A DNA stretch of 53,632 nucleotides from Gammaproteobacteria bacterium (lineage in GTDB: Bacteria > Pseudomonadota > Gammaproteobacteria > 21-64-14): assembly GCA_027013145.1 (NCBI GenBank), contig JALUXX010000037.1:1-53632 (forward strand), written 5' to 3'. Below, piece after piece: positions 34,700 through 43,907 of the stretch. The notes under the pieces are model-generated. The model made no database searches. It saw only the letters and a program-made list of their open reading frames with translations, and was not told the origin of the DNA. The translations under genes were made by a program, and so were the position numbers. Each line of letters begins with the position of its first letter. Position 1 is the first letter of the stretch.

Positions 34700-36520
34700 T
34701 CAACCGAACGTGCCGTGGAACTTGTCGAGCACCCGATACCAGAGCACGTCGAGCGGCATCCAGAAGATCTGCACCAGCAGCAGCACCACCGCGATCCCGA
34801 CGATCCACGCGATCCACAGCGACCACCTGCGGTTTCGACGCCGGGCCCGGTCGGCGTCGTTCTCGAGATACGGGATCGCCGCCAGCGGCGGGACCTCGAG
34901 CACGGCCGCGATCCCCTTCACGCCGCGCACGGAGCGATCCATCGACTCGAGCACCGCGGCGGTGCCGACGCCGCCGCCGAGCGAGAGCACGAAGCCGAGC
35001 AGCAGGATCGCGAGCCGGTTGGGTTTCACCGGACGCTCCGGGAGCTGCGGCGGGTCGATGAGCACGAAGCGCTCGCCCTTCTGGTCCTGCTCGAGCTGGC
35101 GCGCGATCGACGCATCGGTCTGCTTCGCGAGCAGGAGCTGATACTGCTTGGCGGTGGCGTTGCGGTCCAGGCGCAAGGCCTCGTAACGGCGTGCGACCTC
35201 CGGGGTCTCCATCAACCGCTTGTCGATGCGCGCGATCTTGGCGCGCAGCGCCTTCGCCTGCGCGCGGTAGGCCTTGAGCTGGCTGTCGACCCGGTCGAGC
35301 TGCGCTTTCAGGGTGATGTAGGCCGGATTGGTCGGCTTTCCGCCGGCGTCCGTGTCCGCCGGCGGGTGGTCCTTGGCCGCCTTCTCCGATTTGGCGACGT
35401 CCGCCTCCAGGGCCGCCACCTTCTTCTTCAGGCGCACGACGTCGGGATAGCGGTCGGAGTACTTGGCCTTCAACTGCGACAGCTCCAGGCGCACGCGGCG
35501 CAGCTCCGCCTTCAGCTCGTCCACGTCCGGCGGGATCCCGGTCTTCTTCTCCAGTGCCTTGATCTGGCGGCGCAGGCGCACCACGTCCGGGTACTCGGGC
35601 CCGTAGGCCGCGCTGGCGCTGAGGTACTGGCTGCGCAGCGCCCGCAACTGCTCGGCCGGATCCAGCACGGGCCGGCCGTCGGCGCCGGCTATCGACGAAT
35701 AGGGATTCAGGCCCGCGATCTGCCCCATCAGATACACCCGCTGCCCTTCGAGCGCCTGGATCTGCGTCTGCGTGTCGGTCAGGTCGCGGTCGGCGCGCGC
35801 CACCATCTGCAGGTTGACGTCCTGAAGCTGGGGCAGGCGGTTGATGTTCTTCTGCTCGAGGGCCGCGATCTCGCGGTCGAGTTCGTCGAGGTGATCCTTG
35901 AGCCGCTTGGCCTCGCCGGTGAGGAACGAATAGGCGTCGGTCGCCTTCTCGGTCCGCGTCTTGATGTTCTCCGACAGATAGAGCGAGGTCAGCTCGTTGG
36001 CGACGCGCTGCACCTTGCCCGGGTTCGAGCCCTCGAACGACAAGGTGAAGGCGATGGTCGCCTTGGTCGGCTGCCCCGTGCGCGGGTTGATCACGTCGGC
36101 GCTGATCGGCTCGACGTCGATGTCCTTGCGCATGCGATCGACCAACTGCTCGTCGGTGTCGGACTCGCGCAGCTTCGTGTAGAGGTTGTACTTGTCGATC
36201 AGCCGCATCAGGTTCGCGCGCGTGAGCACGCGCTGCGTGATGACCTGCACCCGTTGCATGGCGTAGCTGGTCACCGTCGACTGGACCAGATCGGGCGGGA
36301 CCTCCTGCTCCTGGATGAGAATCGTCGCCGTCGATTGGTAAGTCGGCGGCCACAGGAGCGCGGCCGCGCCCGCGGCCGCGAACAGCACCGCGACGACGAC
36401 CAGCATCGGGCGCCTGCGCCGGCGCAGGACGTCCAGGTAATCCCTCAGGTCCCGGGCGGGTTCGAGCGGCTCTTCGAGCATGGGGGGTTCCGTTGCGGCT
36501 CCTCCGGCGGACCGTACCAC
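34700..36520 (-). CDS. Wzz/GumC-type chain-length determinant protein
   Basis: A 606-residue polysaccharide co-polymerase. A first TM helix is PMLVVVAVLFAAAGAAALLW, then a Wzz-type region (YQSTATILIQEQEVPPDLV). The long periplasmic coiled-coil middle (roughly residues 160-470) precedes the second TM helix near the C-terminus (NRRWSLWIAWIVGIAVVLLL). The Pro-rich motif before it is IDPPQLPERPVKPNRLAILL. It sets polymer length in exopolysaccharide export. The start is GTG 36520 or ATG 36481 (MLEEPLEPARDL); neither has a strong ribosome site. The N-terminal DYLDVLRRRRRP is cytoplasmic. Confidence 0.88.
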   Translation of the reverse strand: MVRSAGGAATEPPMLEEPLEPARDLRDYLDVLRRRRRPMLVVVAVLFAAAGAAALLWPPTYQSTATILIQEQEVPPDLVQSTVTSYAMQRVQVITQRVLTRANLMRLIDKYNLYTKLRESDTDEQLVDRMRKDIDVEPISADVINPRTGQPTKATIAFTLSFEGSNPGKVQRVANELTSLYLSENIKTRTEKATDAYSFLTGEAKRLKDHLDELDREIAALEQKNINRLPQLQDVNLQMVARADRDLTDTQTQIQALEGQRVYLMGQIAGLNPYSSIAGADGRPVLDPAEQLRALRSQYLSASAAYGPEYPDVVRLRRQIKALEKKTGIPPDVDELKAELRRVRLELSQLKAKYSDRYPDVVRLKKKVAALEADVAKSEKAAKDHPPADTDAGGKPTNPAYITLKAQLDRVDSQLKAYRAQAKALRAKIARIDKRLMETPEVARRYEALRLDRNATAKQYQLLLAKQTDASIARQLEQDQKGERFVLIDPPQLPERPVKPNRLAILLLGFVLSLGGGVGTAAVLESMDRSVRGVKGIAAVLEVPPLAAIPYLENDADRARRRNRRWSLWIAWIVGIAVVLLLVQIFWMPLDVLWYRVLDKFHGTFG

Positions 36521-36529
36521 GGTCTCTTT

Positions 36530-37801
36530 TTACCGGGAAAGGGTTATCCTAGGCCAACGGTAGGATAGCGTCAAATAGATGACATTATCTCGCGCGATCC
36601 GGCTGTCGGGCTGGACACGCGTCCACGTATAGGCGTAGGACAGATCGACCGTTGCGCGCGGGGTCCACCGCCAGCTCAGGCTGGGACTCAGGCGCGCCCA
36701 ATCCCGGTCCGCCGAGGTGGGAACCGATACCCCGATGGTCCGGGCGCGCAACAGGTTCAGCGACAGGCTTCCGCTCAGGCGCCGGCTGATCCGATGGTCC
36801 AACGCCAGGGTCAATACGTTGGTGTCCACCTCCGTTCCGAGGCCGTTGGGGCTGAGGCTGCGGGTGAACGACCCGCGGAGCCTTCCGCGCTCCAACTGCT
36901 TGGTGAAACTCGCGTCGACGGTCACCCCCGTATTGAGGGCAGAGACGGGGACACTCCGAGTCCCGACCTGAACCAGAACCAGCTGCCCCTTGATCAGCCG
37001 GATGCCGAACTGCGGAACCGATTGGGTCCCGCTCAGTTGCGTGCGCCGTCCACCGATCGAGACGGTGGCCGAAAGGGTCGGCGAGAAGACCCGCATCACC
37101 CCAACGCGTAGGCTCGCAGTGCGCGACTGGAAGCCGTTCGCCGGGACGTCGAACACCGAGTAGGACGGGACGGCGAAGACCTGCAGGCGCGAGCCGAAGT
37201 CGTGCTGGTAGGTGACGCTCCCCTGCTGATAACGGAAGCTCGACAGGCCGAGCAGGGCCTCGTCCTGATATTCGGTATCCTGAAATAGATACGACCACTT
37301 CACCAGATCGGTCGGAGTGATCTGCCAGGTCAGCGACGGGTTCGCCGTGCCGGTGGACGCCTGCGACTGGAACTGCACCAGGGGCGCCTGGGGCCCGGAC
37401 CCCTGCGTGGTGCCCAGTAATGAACTTCGGACAAAGGAGCCGTCCAGACTCCAGCGCAGCCGTTGGGCATCATAATACGAGGAAACGTCCACATTATTGT
37501 CGTTCCGGTTCAAATCCGATTCGCGCGGATAGCGGCGCAGGTGCGCGCCCCCAACCACCGTCGCGCCCCATCGAGGTGCCCGCGCGCCCAATTCCAGTGT
37601 CGGCGCCAGATCGAAAACCTCGGTCGCCCGCCCCCCCGAGATGGCGAACCGCGGATTGTCGTCGTACCCCGCCTGCAGCCGCACTGCCGGCGCGGCGTAC
37701 CATTCGGCCCCGACCGCGGTACGCACGCCGCCTGCGGCGCACAGGCCCAGGGCCGCGAGCGCATACGCGACGGGACCAGCCGGGTGGCGCCTGCCCCGCA
37801 T
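36530..37801 (-). CDS. Outer-membrane beta-barrel protein of the exopolysaccharide locus
   Basis: A 423-residue protein with a signal peptide (PVAYALAALGLCAAGG) and a body of repeating amphipathic strands, such as LQAGYDDNPRFAISGG, RWSLDGSFVRSS and ATVDLSYAYTW. The mature start AEWYAAPAVRLQAGYDDNPRF resembles PEP-CTERM-system-associated outer-membrane proteins (TIGR03016-like). It ends on IYLTLSYRWPRITLSR. It probably takes part in exopolysaccharide export or anchoring. The gene stop lies 10 bp upstream of the Wzz-like start, so the two are probably in one operon. Confidence 0.8.
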   Translation of the reverse strand: MRGRRHPAGPVAYALAALGLCAAGGVRTAVGAEWYAAPAVRLQAGYDDNPRFAISGGRATEVFDLAPTLELGARAPRWGATVVGGAHLRRYPRESDLNRNDNNVDVSSYYDAQRLRWSLDGSFVRSSLLGTTQGSGPQAPLVQFQSQASTGTANPSLTWQITPTDLVKWSYLFQDTEYQDEALLGLSSFRYQQGSVTYQHDFGSRLQVFAVPSYSVFDVPANGFQSRTASLRVGVMRVFSPTLSATVSIGGRRTQLSGTQSVPQFGIRLIKGQLVLVQVGTRSVPVSALNTGVTVDASFTKQLERGRLRGSFTRSLSPNGLGTEVDTNVLTLALDHRISRRLSGSLSLNLLRARTIGVSVPTSADRDWARLSPSLSWRWTPRATVDLSYAYTWTRVQPDSRIARDNVIYLTLSYRWPRITLSR

Positions 37802-37875
37802 CCAGAGTGCGCCGGCCTACCCGCGGGCGCCGGACGCGCCCGCCCGCGACCGCCGATCCCCGCCGCCCGGGAGAC

Positions 37876-38030
37876 CCCGTAGGGCGGCCCTCGGCCCGCC
37901 GACGCCATCGAGCGCCGACACCCCGGCATCCCCGCCCCCGAACGTTGTCGGCCGGGCAAAGCCCGGCCCTACAGGAGGTTCGGAAACACCACCGTGTAGG
38001 GCGGGCCTCGGCCCGCCGGCGCCGTCAAAC
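37876..38030. repeat. Family-A repeats
   Basis: GTAGGGCGGCCCTCGGCCCG (about 37880) faces GTCGGCCGGGCAAAGCCCGG (ending CCCTAC near 37973), then GTAGGGCGGGCCTCGGCCCG follows at 37997. They fill most of 37802-38076, between the polysaccharide-export lipoprotein gene and the barrel gene. No gene is seen in the gap. Confidence 0.8.
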
Positions 38031-38076
38031 GCTTTCCCCCCGCGCGCGGTTCCGCCGCACGACCCGCACGCCCCCG

Positions 38077-38679
38077 TCACGGCACCACCACCACGTCGCC
38101 CGCGTGGAGCAGGATGTTCTGCCGCAGGTCCTTGCCCTTGGAGACCTCGCCGTACTCGAACGGCAGCGCCACTTGGCGCCCACCCTCGCGGCGCAGGATA
38201 TGGATGTCGTTACGCGAGGCGAACGGCGTCATCCCGCCCGCGAGCGACAGGGCCTGCATAACGTCGATGGGACCGGAAGCCATAAAGGCCCCGGGTTTGT
38301 TGACTTGGCCGATGACGTAGACGAGGTTACCCGCAGTCTGCTTCAACGCCACCGTAACTGAAGGATCCGGAATGAATTTTTGGAGTTTCGCACTCAGCTC
38401 GTGCTGGAGTTCCAGGACCGTCTTGCCGGCCGCCTGCAGGTGCCCCACCAGCGGAAAACTGATCCCGCCCCCGGGCCCGACCAGCACGTCACGCTGCAGA
38501 TCCTTCTCCTTCCACACTGTGACTTCCAGCTTGTCGCCCGGATGCAGCGTATAGTTTGACAAAGCCGACGAAGCATTCTTGCCCTTCGCGGAATCCGCCC
38601 CGGGCCCGCCCACCGCGGCGCAGGCCTGCACCAGCAGCGCCGTCGCCAGCACCAGAAAAATCGTGCGCAAGACCTTCAT
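38077..38679 (-). CDS. Wza-like polysaccharide export lipoprotein
   Basis: A 200-residue lipoprotein with signal peptide and lipobox LVQAC (Cys near residue 20). The Poly_export domain (YTLHPGDKLEVTVWKEKDLQ, ISFPLVGHLQAAGKT) is followed by a SLBB-like domain (VYVIGQVNKPGAF and MQALSLAGG). It forms the outer-membrane export pore. It is short relative to Wza, as in exosortase-associated export systems. It starts at ATG 38679 with TAAGGAGGACGGGG upstream and opens the export gene group. Confidence 0.9.
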   Translation of the reverse strand: MKVLRTIFLVLATALLVQACAAVGGPGADSAKGKNASSALSNYTLHPGDKLEVTVWKEKDLQRDVLVGPGGGISFPLVGHLQAAGKTVLELQHELSAKLQKFIPDPSVTVALKQTAGNLVYVIGQVNKPGAFMASGPIDVMQALSLAGGMTPFASRNDIHILRREGGRQVALPFEYGEVSKGKDLRQNILLHAGDVVVVP

Positions 38680-38835
38680 CCCCGTCCTCCTTATAGATGC
38701 CGCGAATACCCGGCGAAACCGGCGCCCCGCAACGCCCGCCGACGCGAAGCGCTGCCATTGCAGCAGAGCGGCGACAGGGCGTCAACCGCGCAACCGGCGC
38801 CCGACACAAACCCGGCAACACCGCAACATCTCGCG

Positions 38836-38912
38836 TCGTCGGCGGGGCGAGCCCCGCCCTACGGGTACCCCGCCGAACCGGCGTAGGGCCGGGCTTGCCC
38901 GGCCGACGCCAT
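38836..38912. repeat. Family-A repeats
   Basis: GTCGGCGGGGCGAGCCCCGC (38838 on) and GTAGGGCCGGGCTTGCCCGG (38884 on) lie between the export lipoprotein gene and the FadL-type gene. The rest of the gap 38680-39073 contains a terminator but no gene. Confidence 0.75.
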
Positions 38913-39010
38913 TGGACGACGCACCTCCATCCGCGAAACGAACCCGCGACGCATCTCGGGGGCGGAAGCCCCCACACACAGGCAGCTACACGGAGCCCCC
39001 GGGGGCCCCA

Positions 39011-39050
39011 AGAAAGAACGGCGGACCGCGCCTCCCTGCGCCGGTCCGCC
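39011..39050 (-). terminator. Terminator-like hairpin after the FadL-type gene at 39074
   Basis: Arms 39020-39028 (GGCGGACCG) and 39042-39050 (CGGTCCGCC) form a stem of nine pairs. Read on the minus strand it is followed by GTTCTTTCTT, a T-rich run. Confidence 0.65.
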
Positions 39051-39073
39051 GCCGGTCTTCGATGAACCTTCCG

Positions 39074-40435
39074 TTAAAATTTCCAGGAATAGCCCATTTC
39101 GAACGCGTTCTGATACATGCCGATCTCGGTGCGCCCGAACAGCGGCGATACCACGCTCTGATTGTGCCGCACTGCGTGCATATAGGCGACGTTGATCTCC
39201 TGAGTGGCCGTCGGCTTGTAGCTCAACCCCAGGGTCCCGGTGTACTTGATCACGCCCGGCGCCAGGATATTGAACAGGAGCTGGTTGTTCGGGATCGGGC
39301 TGTCGGTGTAGTCGAAACCGGCGCGCACGGTGAGCCGGTCGTTGACGTCATAGGCAAGACCGACTTTGTAGACGGTGATGTCCTGCCACCCGAAACCCGC
39401 ACCGCCGGCGGACCCGAGGAGCCGCGGCAACGCCTGAGGCGGCGGAGGGGTCATACCGTTGCCCGTCAACCAATTCTGGAAGCCGCCGAGAAACGCCCCC
39501 AACTGGGCATCGCTGAATCCGGCGTTACCGATCGATGAGACCTGGTTGTAGAGAATGCGCTGGGCGTCGAACGCGACCACCAGCCCCGGCGTCGGTTTGA
39601 GCGCCAGACCGACCGCAAAGTTCGACGGGATGTCGAACGAGCCCCCGTCGGCGAACAGCCCCCGATACTTGTCCAGGTTGGACATATAGACCTTCGACGC
39701 CCAGGTCGCACCGACCGACAACCAGTTCGTCAGGTTGCTCTGGATCCCGACGCGCACGCCGCCACCGTAAGAGTAGTCGTTGCCCTGGTTCGTGACGTGG
39801 CTCGGATCCGAGGAGAAGAACGGATTGGCGAAATCGCCCAGCCCGTAGGCCCGGAAGGCCTGGATCCCGATCAGCGGCGAGACCCCGATGGACGTGTTCG
39901 GAAGCACCTTGTAGGCCACCGTCGGGGCGATGATGACCTGCGCCAGATTGACGCCCAAGGTGCCGGTATTCGCCGGGAGCGGCACCCCGAACTTCGCGTT
40001 GGCGGCCTGGTTCAAAGGACCGAACGCATTGTCGTACAGGTTCGAAGCGTAACGCGTGTTCATCCCGCCGTTGGCATAGATCGAAACCCCATACGCCAAC
40101 GGCCCCTGATCGATCACCGCGCCCATGTTGGGGATGGCGAACAGCGTCGCCCCGCTGTCGACGTCGGTCGTCCCGCCGAGCGAGGCGTCGCGCTTCGGGC
40201 TGAAGAGCTGCACCCCGATATCGAACCGATTACCCACGAAGGCCATCCCCGCCGGGTTCGTGGCCGCCGCGATCGCATCCTGCGGATACGCGACCCCGGC
40301 GCCGCCCATGCCGAACTGCTTGGTGCCGTAGCCGAGCTTGAAATAGCCGTTCGTGGCGAACGCGGCCGTCGGGGCCGCCAGCCCCGCCGCCACCGCCAGA
40401 GCCAGTACCGTTTTCACCGGTGATTTCATCTCCAT
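39074..40435 (-). CDS. FadL/OmpP1-like outer-membrane protein (copy 2)
   Basis: A 453-residue protein with signal peptide (TVLALAVAAGLAAPTAAFA). The mature start ATNGYFKLGYGTKQFGMGGA is followed by AIAAATNPAGMAFVGNRFD. Alternating strands run to a C-terminal aromatic end (FEMGYSWKF). It belongs to the FadL superfamily subgroup with ATNG N-termini, and is clearly homologous to the protein at 42621. The ATG is at 40435; ATG 40429 is also in frame. It lies beside the CTERM-tailed gene at 40975 and may carry its ligand or a hydrophobic electron donor across the outer membrane. Confidence 0.85.
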   Translation of the reverse strand: MEMKSPVKTVLALAVAAGLAAPTAAFATNGYFKLGYGTKQFGMGGAGVAYPQDAIAAATNPAGMAFVGNRFDIGVQLFSPKRDASLGGTTDVDSGATLFAIPNMGAVIDQGPLAYGVSIYANGGMNTRYASNLYDNAFGPLNQAANAKFGVPLPANTGTLGVNLAQVIIAPTVAYKVLPNTSIGVSPLIGIQAFRAYGLGDFANPFFSSDPSHVTNQGNDYSYGGGVRVGIQSNLTNWLSVGATWASKVYMSNLDKYRGLFADGGSFDIPSNFAVGLALKPTPGLVVAFDAQRILYNQVSSIGNAGFSDAQLGAFLGGFQNWLTGNGMTPPPPQALPRLLGSAGGAGFGWQDITVYKVGLAYDVNDRLTVRAGFDYTDSPIPNNQLLFNILAPGVIKYTGTLGLSYKPTATQEINVAYMHAVRHNQSVVSPLFGRTEIGMYQNAFEMGYSWKF

Positions 40436-40631
40436 CGCTCCCTCTGCCGTGGAAACAACCCAGGATTGTTCAGCCCGTTACTATCGGCTTCCGGATCCGA
40501 AACTTTAACACCGCCCCGGAACCCATTGGGCCGGCCCGAATTCTAGTCGATGATACGGATACGCGCCATGCCGGAAATTTGACGATACGGCCCCGGCATA
40601 CGCCGTCGATCGGACCGTCATCGCTCGGAGA

Positions 40632-40856
40632 ATGCGCCGTCGGCGGGCCAAGGCCCGCCCTACCGGCGCCCGGATCGGCGTGGGAGGTGGGGTGGGGCCG
40701 GGCTTGCCCGGCCGACACCGTCGATCGACCAGGGGTCGTTTGGATGAAACGCTCAGGGGTCGCTTGGATGAAACGCCGCCGGCGGGCCGAGGCCCGCCCT
40801 ACCGGCGCCCGGATCGGCGTGGGAGGTGGGGTAGGGCCGGGCTTGCCCGGCCGACG
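40632..40856. repeat. Family-A composite repeats
   Basis: Two copies of CGGCGGGCCAAGGCCCGCCC followed by CGGATCGGCGTGGGAGGTGG and a GGGCCGGGCTTGCCCGGCCG arm, about 150 bp apart. The insert between them carries a duplicated GGGGTCGTTTGGATGAAACG. They fill most of the gap 40436-40974, which holds no gene. Confidence 0.85.
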
Positions 40857-40906
40857 TCGCCGAACACGCACCGCCGCCGTTCGATGCCGGCAACGCGTTT
40901 CCACCA

Positions 40907-40944
40907 GAAAAAACGCCCGGCCCCGTACGATGACGGGGCCGGGC
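40907..40944 (-). terminator. Rho-independent terminator of the CTERM-tailed gene
   Basis: Arms 40915-40926 and 40933-40944 (GCCCGGCCCCGT with ACGGGGCCGGGC) form a 12-bp stem. Read on the minus strand it is followed by a T-rich run (AAAAAA at 40908-40913 on the plus strand). It lies 30 bp downstream of the gene's stop at 40975. Confidence 0.9.
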
Positions 40945-40974
40945 GCGTGTTGCTCGCGCCGAATCGCGATCCGG

Positions 40975-42534
40975 CTAGGATCGCCGCGACGCGCGCCGCC
41001 GCCGGCCGAAGCCGAGCCAGCCGATCACCGCGCCGAATAGCCACCAAGCGCCGCCGTTCCACGCACTGCGCGGCGTAGGATCCATGCTGCAACCCAGCCC
41101 CCCCGTTGAAAGGCTCGCAGCGCCGCCCGTTGAGGCGGCTGACGCTGGCTGGGTGCCACTCCCTACGCCGCCTGGATCCACGACCTGGCTGTTTGCGATG
41201 CCGTCCGAGTCGTTTACACCACCGTCGGTAATGAGCATCTCCACGCAGAAATCGCCCGGCGTCAGGCCCGGCTTGTAGGATGCACTGTTCGCGGCAGGAC
41301 AACTTCCCAGCGGGCCCGGAGCCGACAGCAGTTCATCCGCCTTCCCCGACGTTGCATTCACGGTGGTCGTATCGAAATCCTTCCACTGATTGGTTCGAGG
41401 ATCAAACTTCCGGTAGCGCGGCTGCGACGGAATTGGCGCCGAGAGCGGCAGCACCACCGCGATCTGCGCGCCGGTGGCAATCCCGGTGACCTGATAGTCG
41501 AAGCAACCGCCCACACAGGATTGCAACACGCCTTGACCCGGCGCGTCATCCTTGGGAAACACACTGAACAGATTTGCGCCTGTCACGCGCCCACCGGAGT
41601 TCCCGGGGATCGCCGGCTCTCCAGCGCTCGCCGGCCGCGCGCCGATGACACCCGACGATGCACTAAGCGGCTGCACCGTGACAACGGGGGTAGGCATGCT
41701 CCCAACCCCCTTGAACTCCCACTGGACGAGGTTGTTCTTAAACCCCGCAACGGTCACCTCGTCGGCCGTCATGCTATACGAGCCGTGCATGTCAAAATCG
41801 AACGTCGTGGTACCGCCGGAAGAAACCACATTCGTGATCGGGCCGGACATCGTGACTCCGGGCCCGGCGCCCTTGACAAAAACGTCCCCGTTGGTTGAAG
41901 GATTCGGGTCGGCACCGATGATGTAGTTTCCACCCGCCCACTGTGCCTGAAGGACCGGAAAGTGGATCGTGATATTCTTGTTAACCAGATCCACGTTCGC
42001 CGTCGCCGGACCATATGTATTGCCCGGGATGCTTCCGGACACCGGCGCAAGAAAATTGAACGGGAGGAAGCTCTGCAAAAAGGAGGCGTTCTGCTCCAGC
42101 GTCGGGCAGCCCGTTTGGCCGGCTGTCGCACAGATCGGATATCCGCTGAGGCTGGCGGTGATCGGCGCCCGGTTGGTAGTACCTGTTCCCGACCCGACGT
42201 TTGGGGGAGTGCCGCCGACCGCGGTCAACACCCCGCCGCTACCGCTGCTGAACGTCCAGGTCTCACCGCCACTGATGACGTCCTTGAATCCATTGTTCGT
42301 TTTCGTCCCAGTGGGGGTCATGACCCGAAACTCGGTGTTGGGCGCGAACGCGATACCGGATCCCTTCGTGCTCCCTGTCTGGTCCGTGAACTGCGGATTG
42401 GTGTCGGGGGTAGCGTTGTTTTGGAACGTCAGGGTAAGGGCCGAATGCGCAGCCGGGGCTGCGGCGACGCCGAGCGACAGCATAACCGCGCTCGCGAGGG
42501 CTCGCCTCTTGATGATTTTGTCGAGTACCCGCAT
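40975..42534 (-). CDS. Secreted protein with choice-of-anchor U domain and Cys-type C-terminal sorting tail
   Basis: A 519-residue protein with signal peptide (SAVMLSLGVAAAPAAHSA). The first ~270 mature residues are nearly the same as the protein at 49323. Then comes a choice-of-anchor U-like region (YRKFDPRTNQWKDFDTTTVN and DSDGIANSQVVDPGG). The tail is a glycine/serine linker, GLGCSMDP, a hydrophobic helix and RRRRASRRS. This tail resembles the JDVT-CTERM or GlyGly-CTERM type, which a membrane protease processes and which may lead to lipid attachment. CCAGGAGAACAAGCC precedes ATG 42534. Function of the passenger is unknown. Confidence 0.85.
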   Translation of the reverse strand: MRVLDKIIKRRALASAVMLSLGVAAAPAAHSALTLTFQNNATPDTNPQFTDQTGSTKGSGIAFAPNTEFRVMTPTGTKTNNGFKDVISGGETWTFSSGSGGVLTAVGGTPPNVGSGTGTTNRAPITASLSGYPICATAGQTGCPTLEQNASFLQSFLPFNFLAPVSGSIPGNTYGPATANVDLVNKNITIHFPVLQAQWAGGNYIIGADPNPSTNGDVFVKGAGPGVTMSGPITNVVSSGGTTTFDFDMHGSYSMTADEVTVAGFKNNLVQWEFKGVGSMPTPVVTVQPLSASSGVIGARPASAGEPAIPGNSGGRVTGANLFSVFPKDDAPGQGVLQSCVGGCFDYQVTGIATGAQIAVVLPLSAPIPSQPRYRKFDPRTNQWKDFDTTTVNATSGKADELLSAPGPLGSCPAANSASYKPGLTPGDFCVEMLITDGGVNDSDGIANSQVVDPGGVGSGTQPASAASTGGAASLSTGGLGCSMDPTPRSAWNGGAWWLFGAVIGWLGFGRRRRASRRS

Positions 42535-42620
42535 GGCTTGTTCTCCTGGAATAAGTGTGAGCGGTTTCGTCGGGCACACTGCGAGCGCTTCGAGCGCCGA
42601 CCCGATCGAAACGAGATGGG

Positions 42621-43907
42621 CTAGAATTTCATGCCGATCCCAAGATCAACCGAATTTTGAACCATCTCGATTTTCGCGCCGCCACCGGGCGAAATCGGGA
42701 AATTGGCGATGCCGATGGTGGACTGGCTGTGCGCGAACGCGTGCATATACGCGAACGACAACTCCAACACCGGGTTCGGCCGGTACGTGAAGCCGACCGT
42801 CGCATGCCATTGCGTGGTCGCAGGCGCGAGAGTGGCCACAAGCAGGTTGTCGTCATTGGGGATCGGGCTCTTCCCATAATTCAGCCCGGCGCGCAGCGTC
42901 AACGCCGGGCTCCAGTTGTACGCCGCCCCCAGTTTGTAGACGGTCTGATCGGACCACCCAAAACCGCCGCCCCCATCCTGTCCAAGCCGCGGGCTGATGT
43001 TGTTGGGCTTGTTGTTGATCGTGATATTGATCGAATTCCCCAACGCGGGAACGTCGCTGTAGAGAATCCGCTCGACGTCGAACGCGACGGTCAAGCGCTC
43101 CACGGGCTTCACGGCAAATCCGATCGCATAATTGGCGGGAATATTCAATCGGCCGTTGGGCGAGAACAAGCCGCTGTATTTGGTAAAGTCCGACATATAG
43201 ATCTTCGACGTATACACCGCACCAACGGACACGCGGTCGTTCAGAAACCGCGCCAGGAAGCCGATACGCCCGCCATAGCCGTAAGCCCAATCCGTACCCT
43301 GATTGGTCAATCGGCCGGGATTTGCCGTCACCGCGGGCGTAATAAATGTCCCTAGTCCATAGGCCCTGAAGGTCTGAATGCCGAAAATCGGCGAAAACCC
43401 GACGCTGTAGTCTCCGATCCCCCTGGGGTCGGAAAAACGATAGGCAACGGTTGGGGCAAGTTCCATTTGCTTGAGATCGACCCCTTGGGTCTTCGACGGA
43501 CCGCCCGAGACGAAGATATCCCGCCCGTATCGGGTGCTTCCGCCGCCCACGCCCCCGGCGACGAAACCGACCGCAAGGTGCCCCATACTGGCCGCGAATC
43601 CCATACTCGGAAGCGCAAACAGCGTGGCGCCGCTTGTGGCGCATTCGGGAACCGCCTGGGTACACGCGAGCCGCTTGGGGCTGAAGAGGGTGACATCGAA
43701 GTCGCCACGCATCCCGAGATAGCTCGCGAGCGCCGGATTACTTCCGAGCGCGGTGGCATCCAACGGCAGCGCGACGCCGACCCCGCCCATCGCGCGCTGC
43801 ATGGCCCCCGAACCGATGAGAAATGATCCGTTGGTAGCAAAAGCCGCCGGTGGGCAGACCGCGGCAAGAAACACGGACGCGTAGACCACCCTTGACAGGA
43901 AGCGCAT
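42621..43907 (-). CDS. FadL/OmpP1-like outer-membrane protein (copy 3)
   Basis: A 428-residue protein. The signal peptide spans VVYASVFLAAVCPPAAFA, then ATNGSFLIGSGAMQRAMGGV and TALGSNPALASYLGMR follow. A barrel-type alternation ends in VDLGIGMKF. It is homologous to the protein at 39074 but diverged. ATG 43907 has CGGAGGAGTCCTGATT directly upstream; ATG 43931 is less likely. The gene is 86 bp upstream of the CTERM-tailed gene, suggesting one transcript. The ligand is unknown. Confidence 0.85.
   Translation of the reverse strand: MRFLSRVVYASVFLAAVCPPAAFATNGSFLIGSGAMQRAMGGVGVALPLDATALGSNPALASYLGMRGDFDVTLFSPKRLACTQAVPECATSGATLFALPSMGFAASMGHLAVGFVAGGVGGGSTRYGRDIFVSGGPSKTQGVDLKQMELAPTVAYRFSDPRGIGDYSVGFSPIFGIQTFRAYGLGTFITPAVTANPGRLTNQGTDWAYGYGGRIGFLARFLNDRVSVGAVYTSKIYMSDFTKYSGLFSPNGRLNIPANYAIGFAVKPVERLTVAFDVERILYSDVPALGNSINITINNKPNNISPRLGQDGGGGFGWSDQTVYKLGAAYNWSPALTLRAGLNYGKSPIPNDDNLLVATLAPATTQWHATVGFTYRPNPVLELSFAYMHAFAHSQSTIGIANFPISPGGGAKIEMVQNSVDLGIGMKF

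Noticed and set aside
34715-36568. A 617-residue plus-strand open frame over the Wzz-like gene
   Set aside because: Antisense shadow of a well-supported membrane protein. No domain or signal peptide is present.
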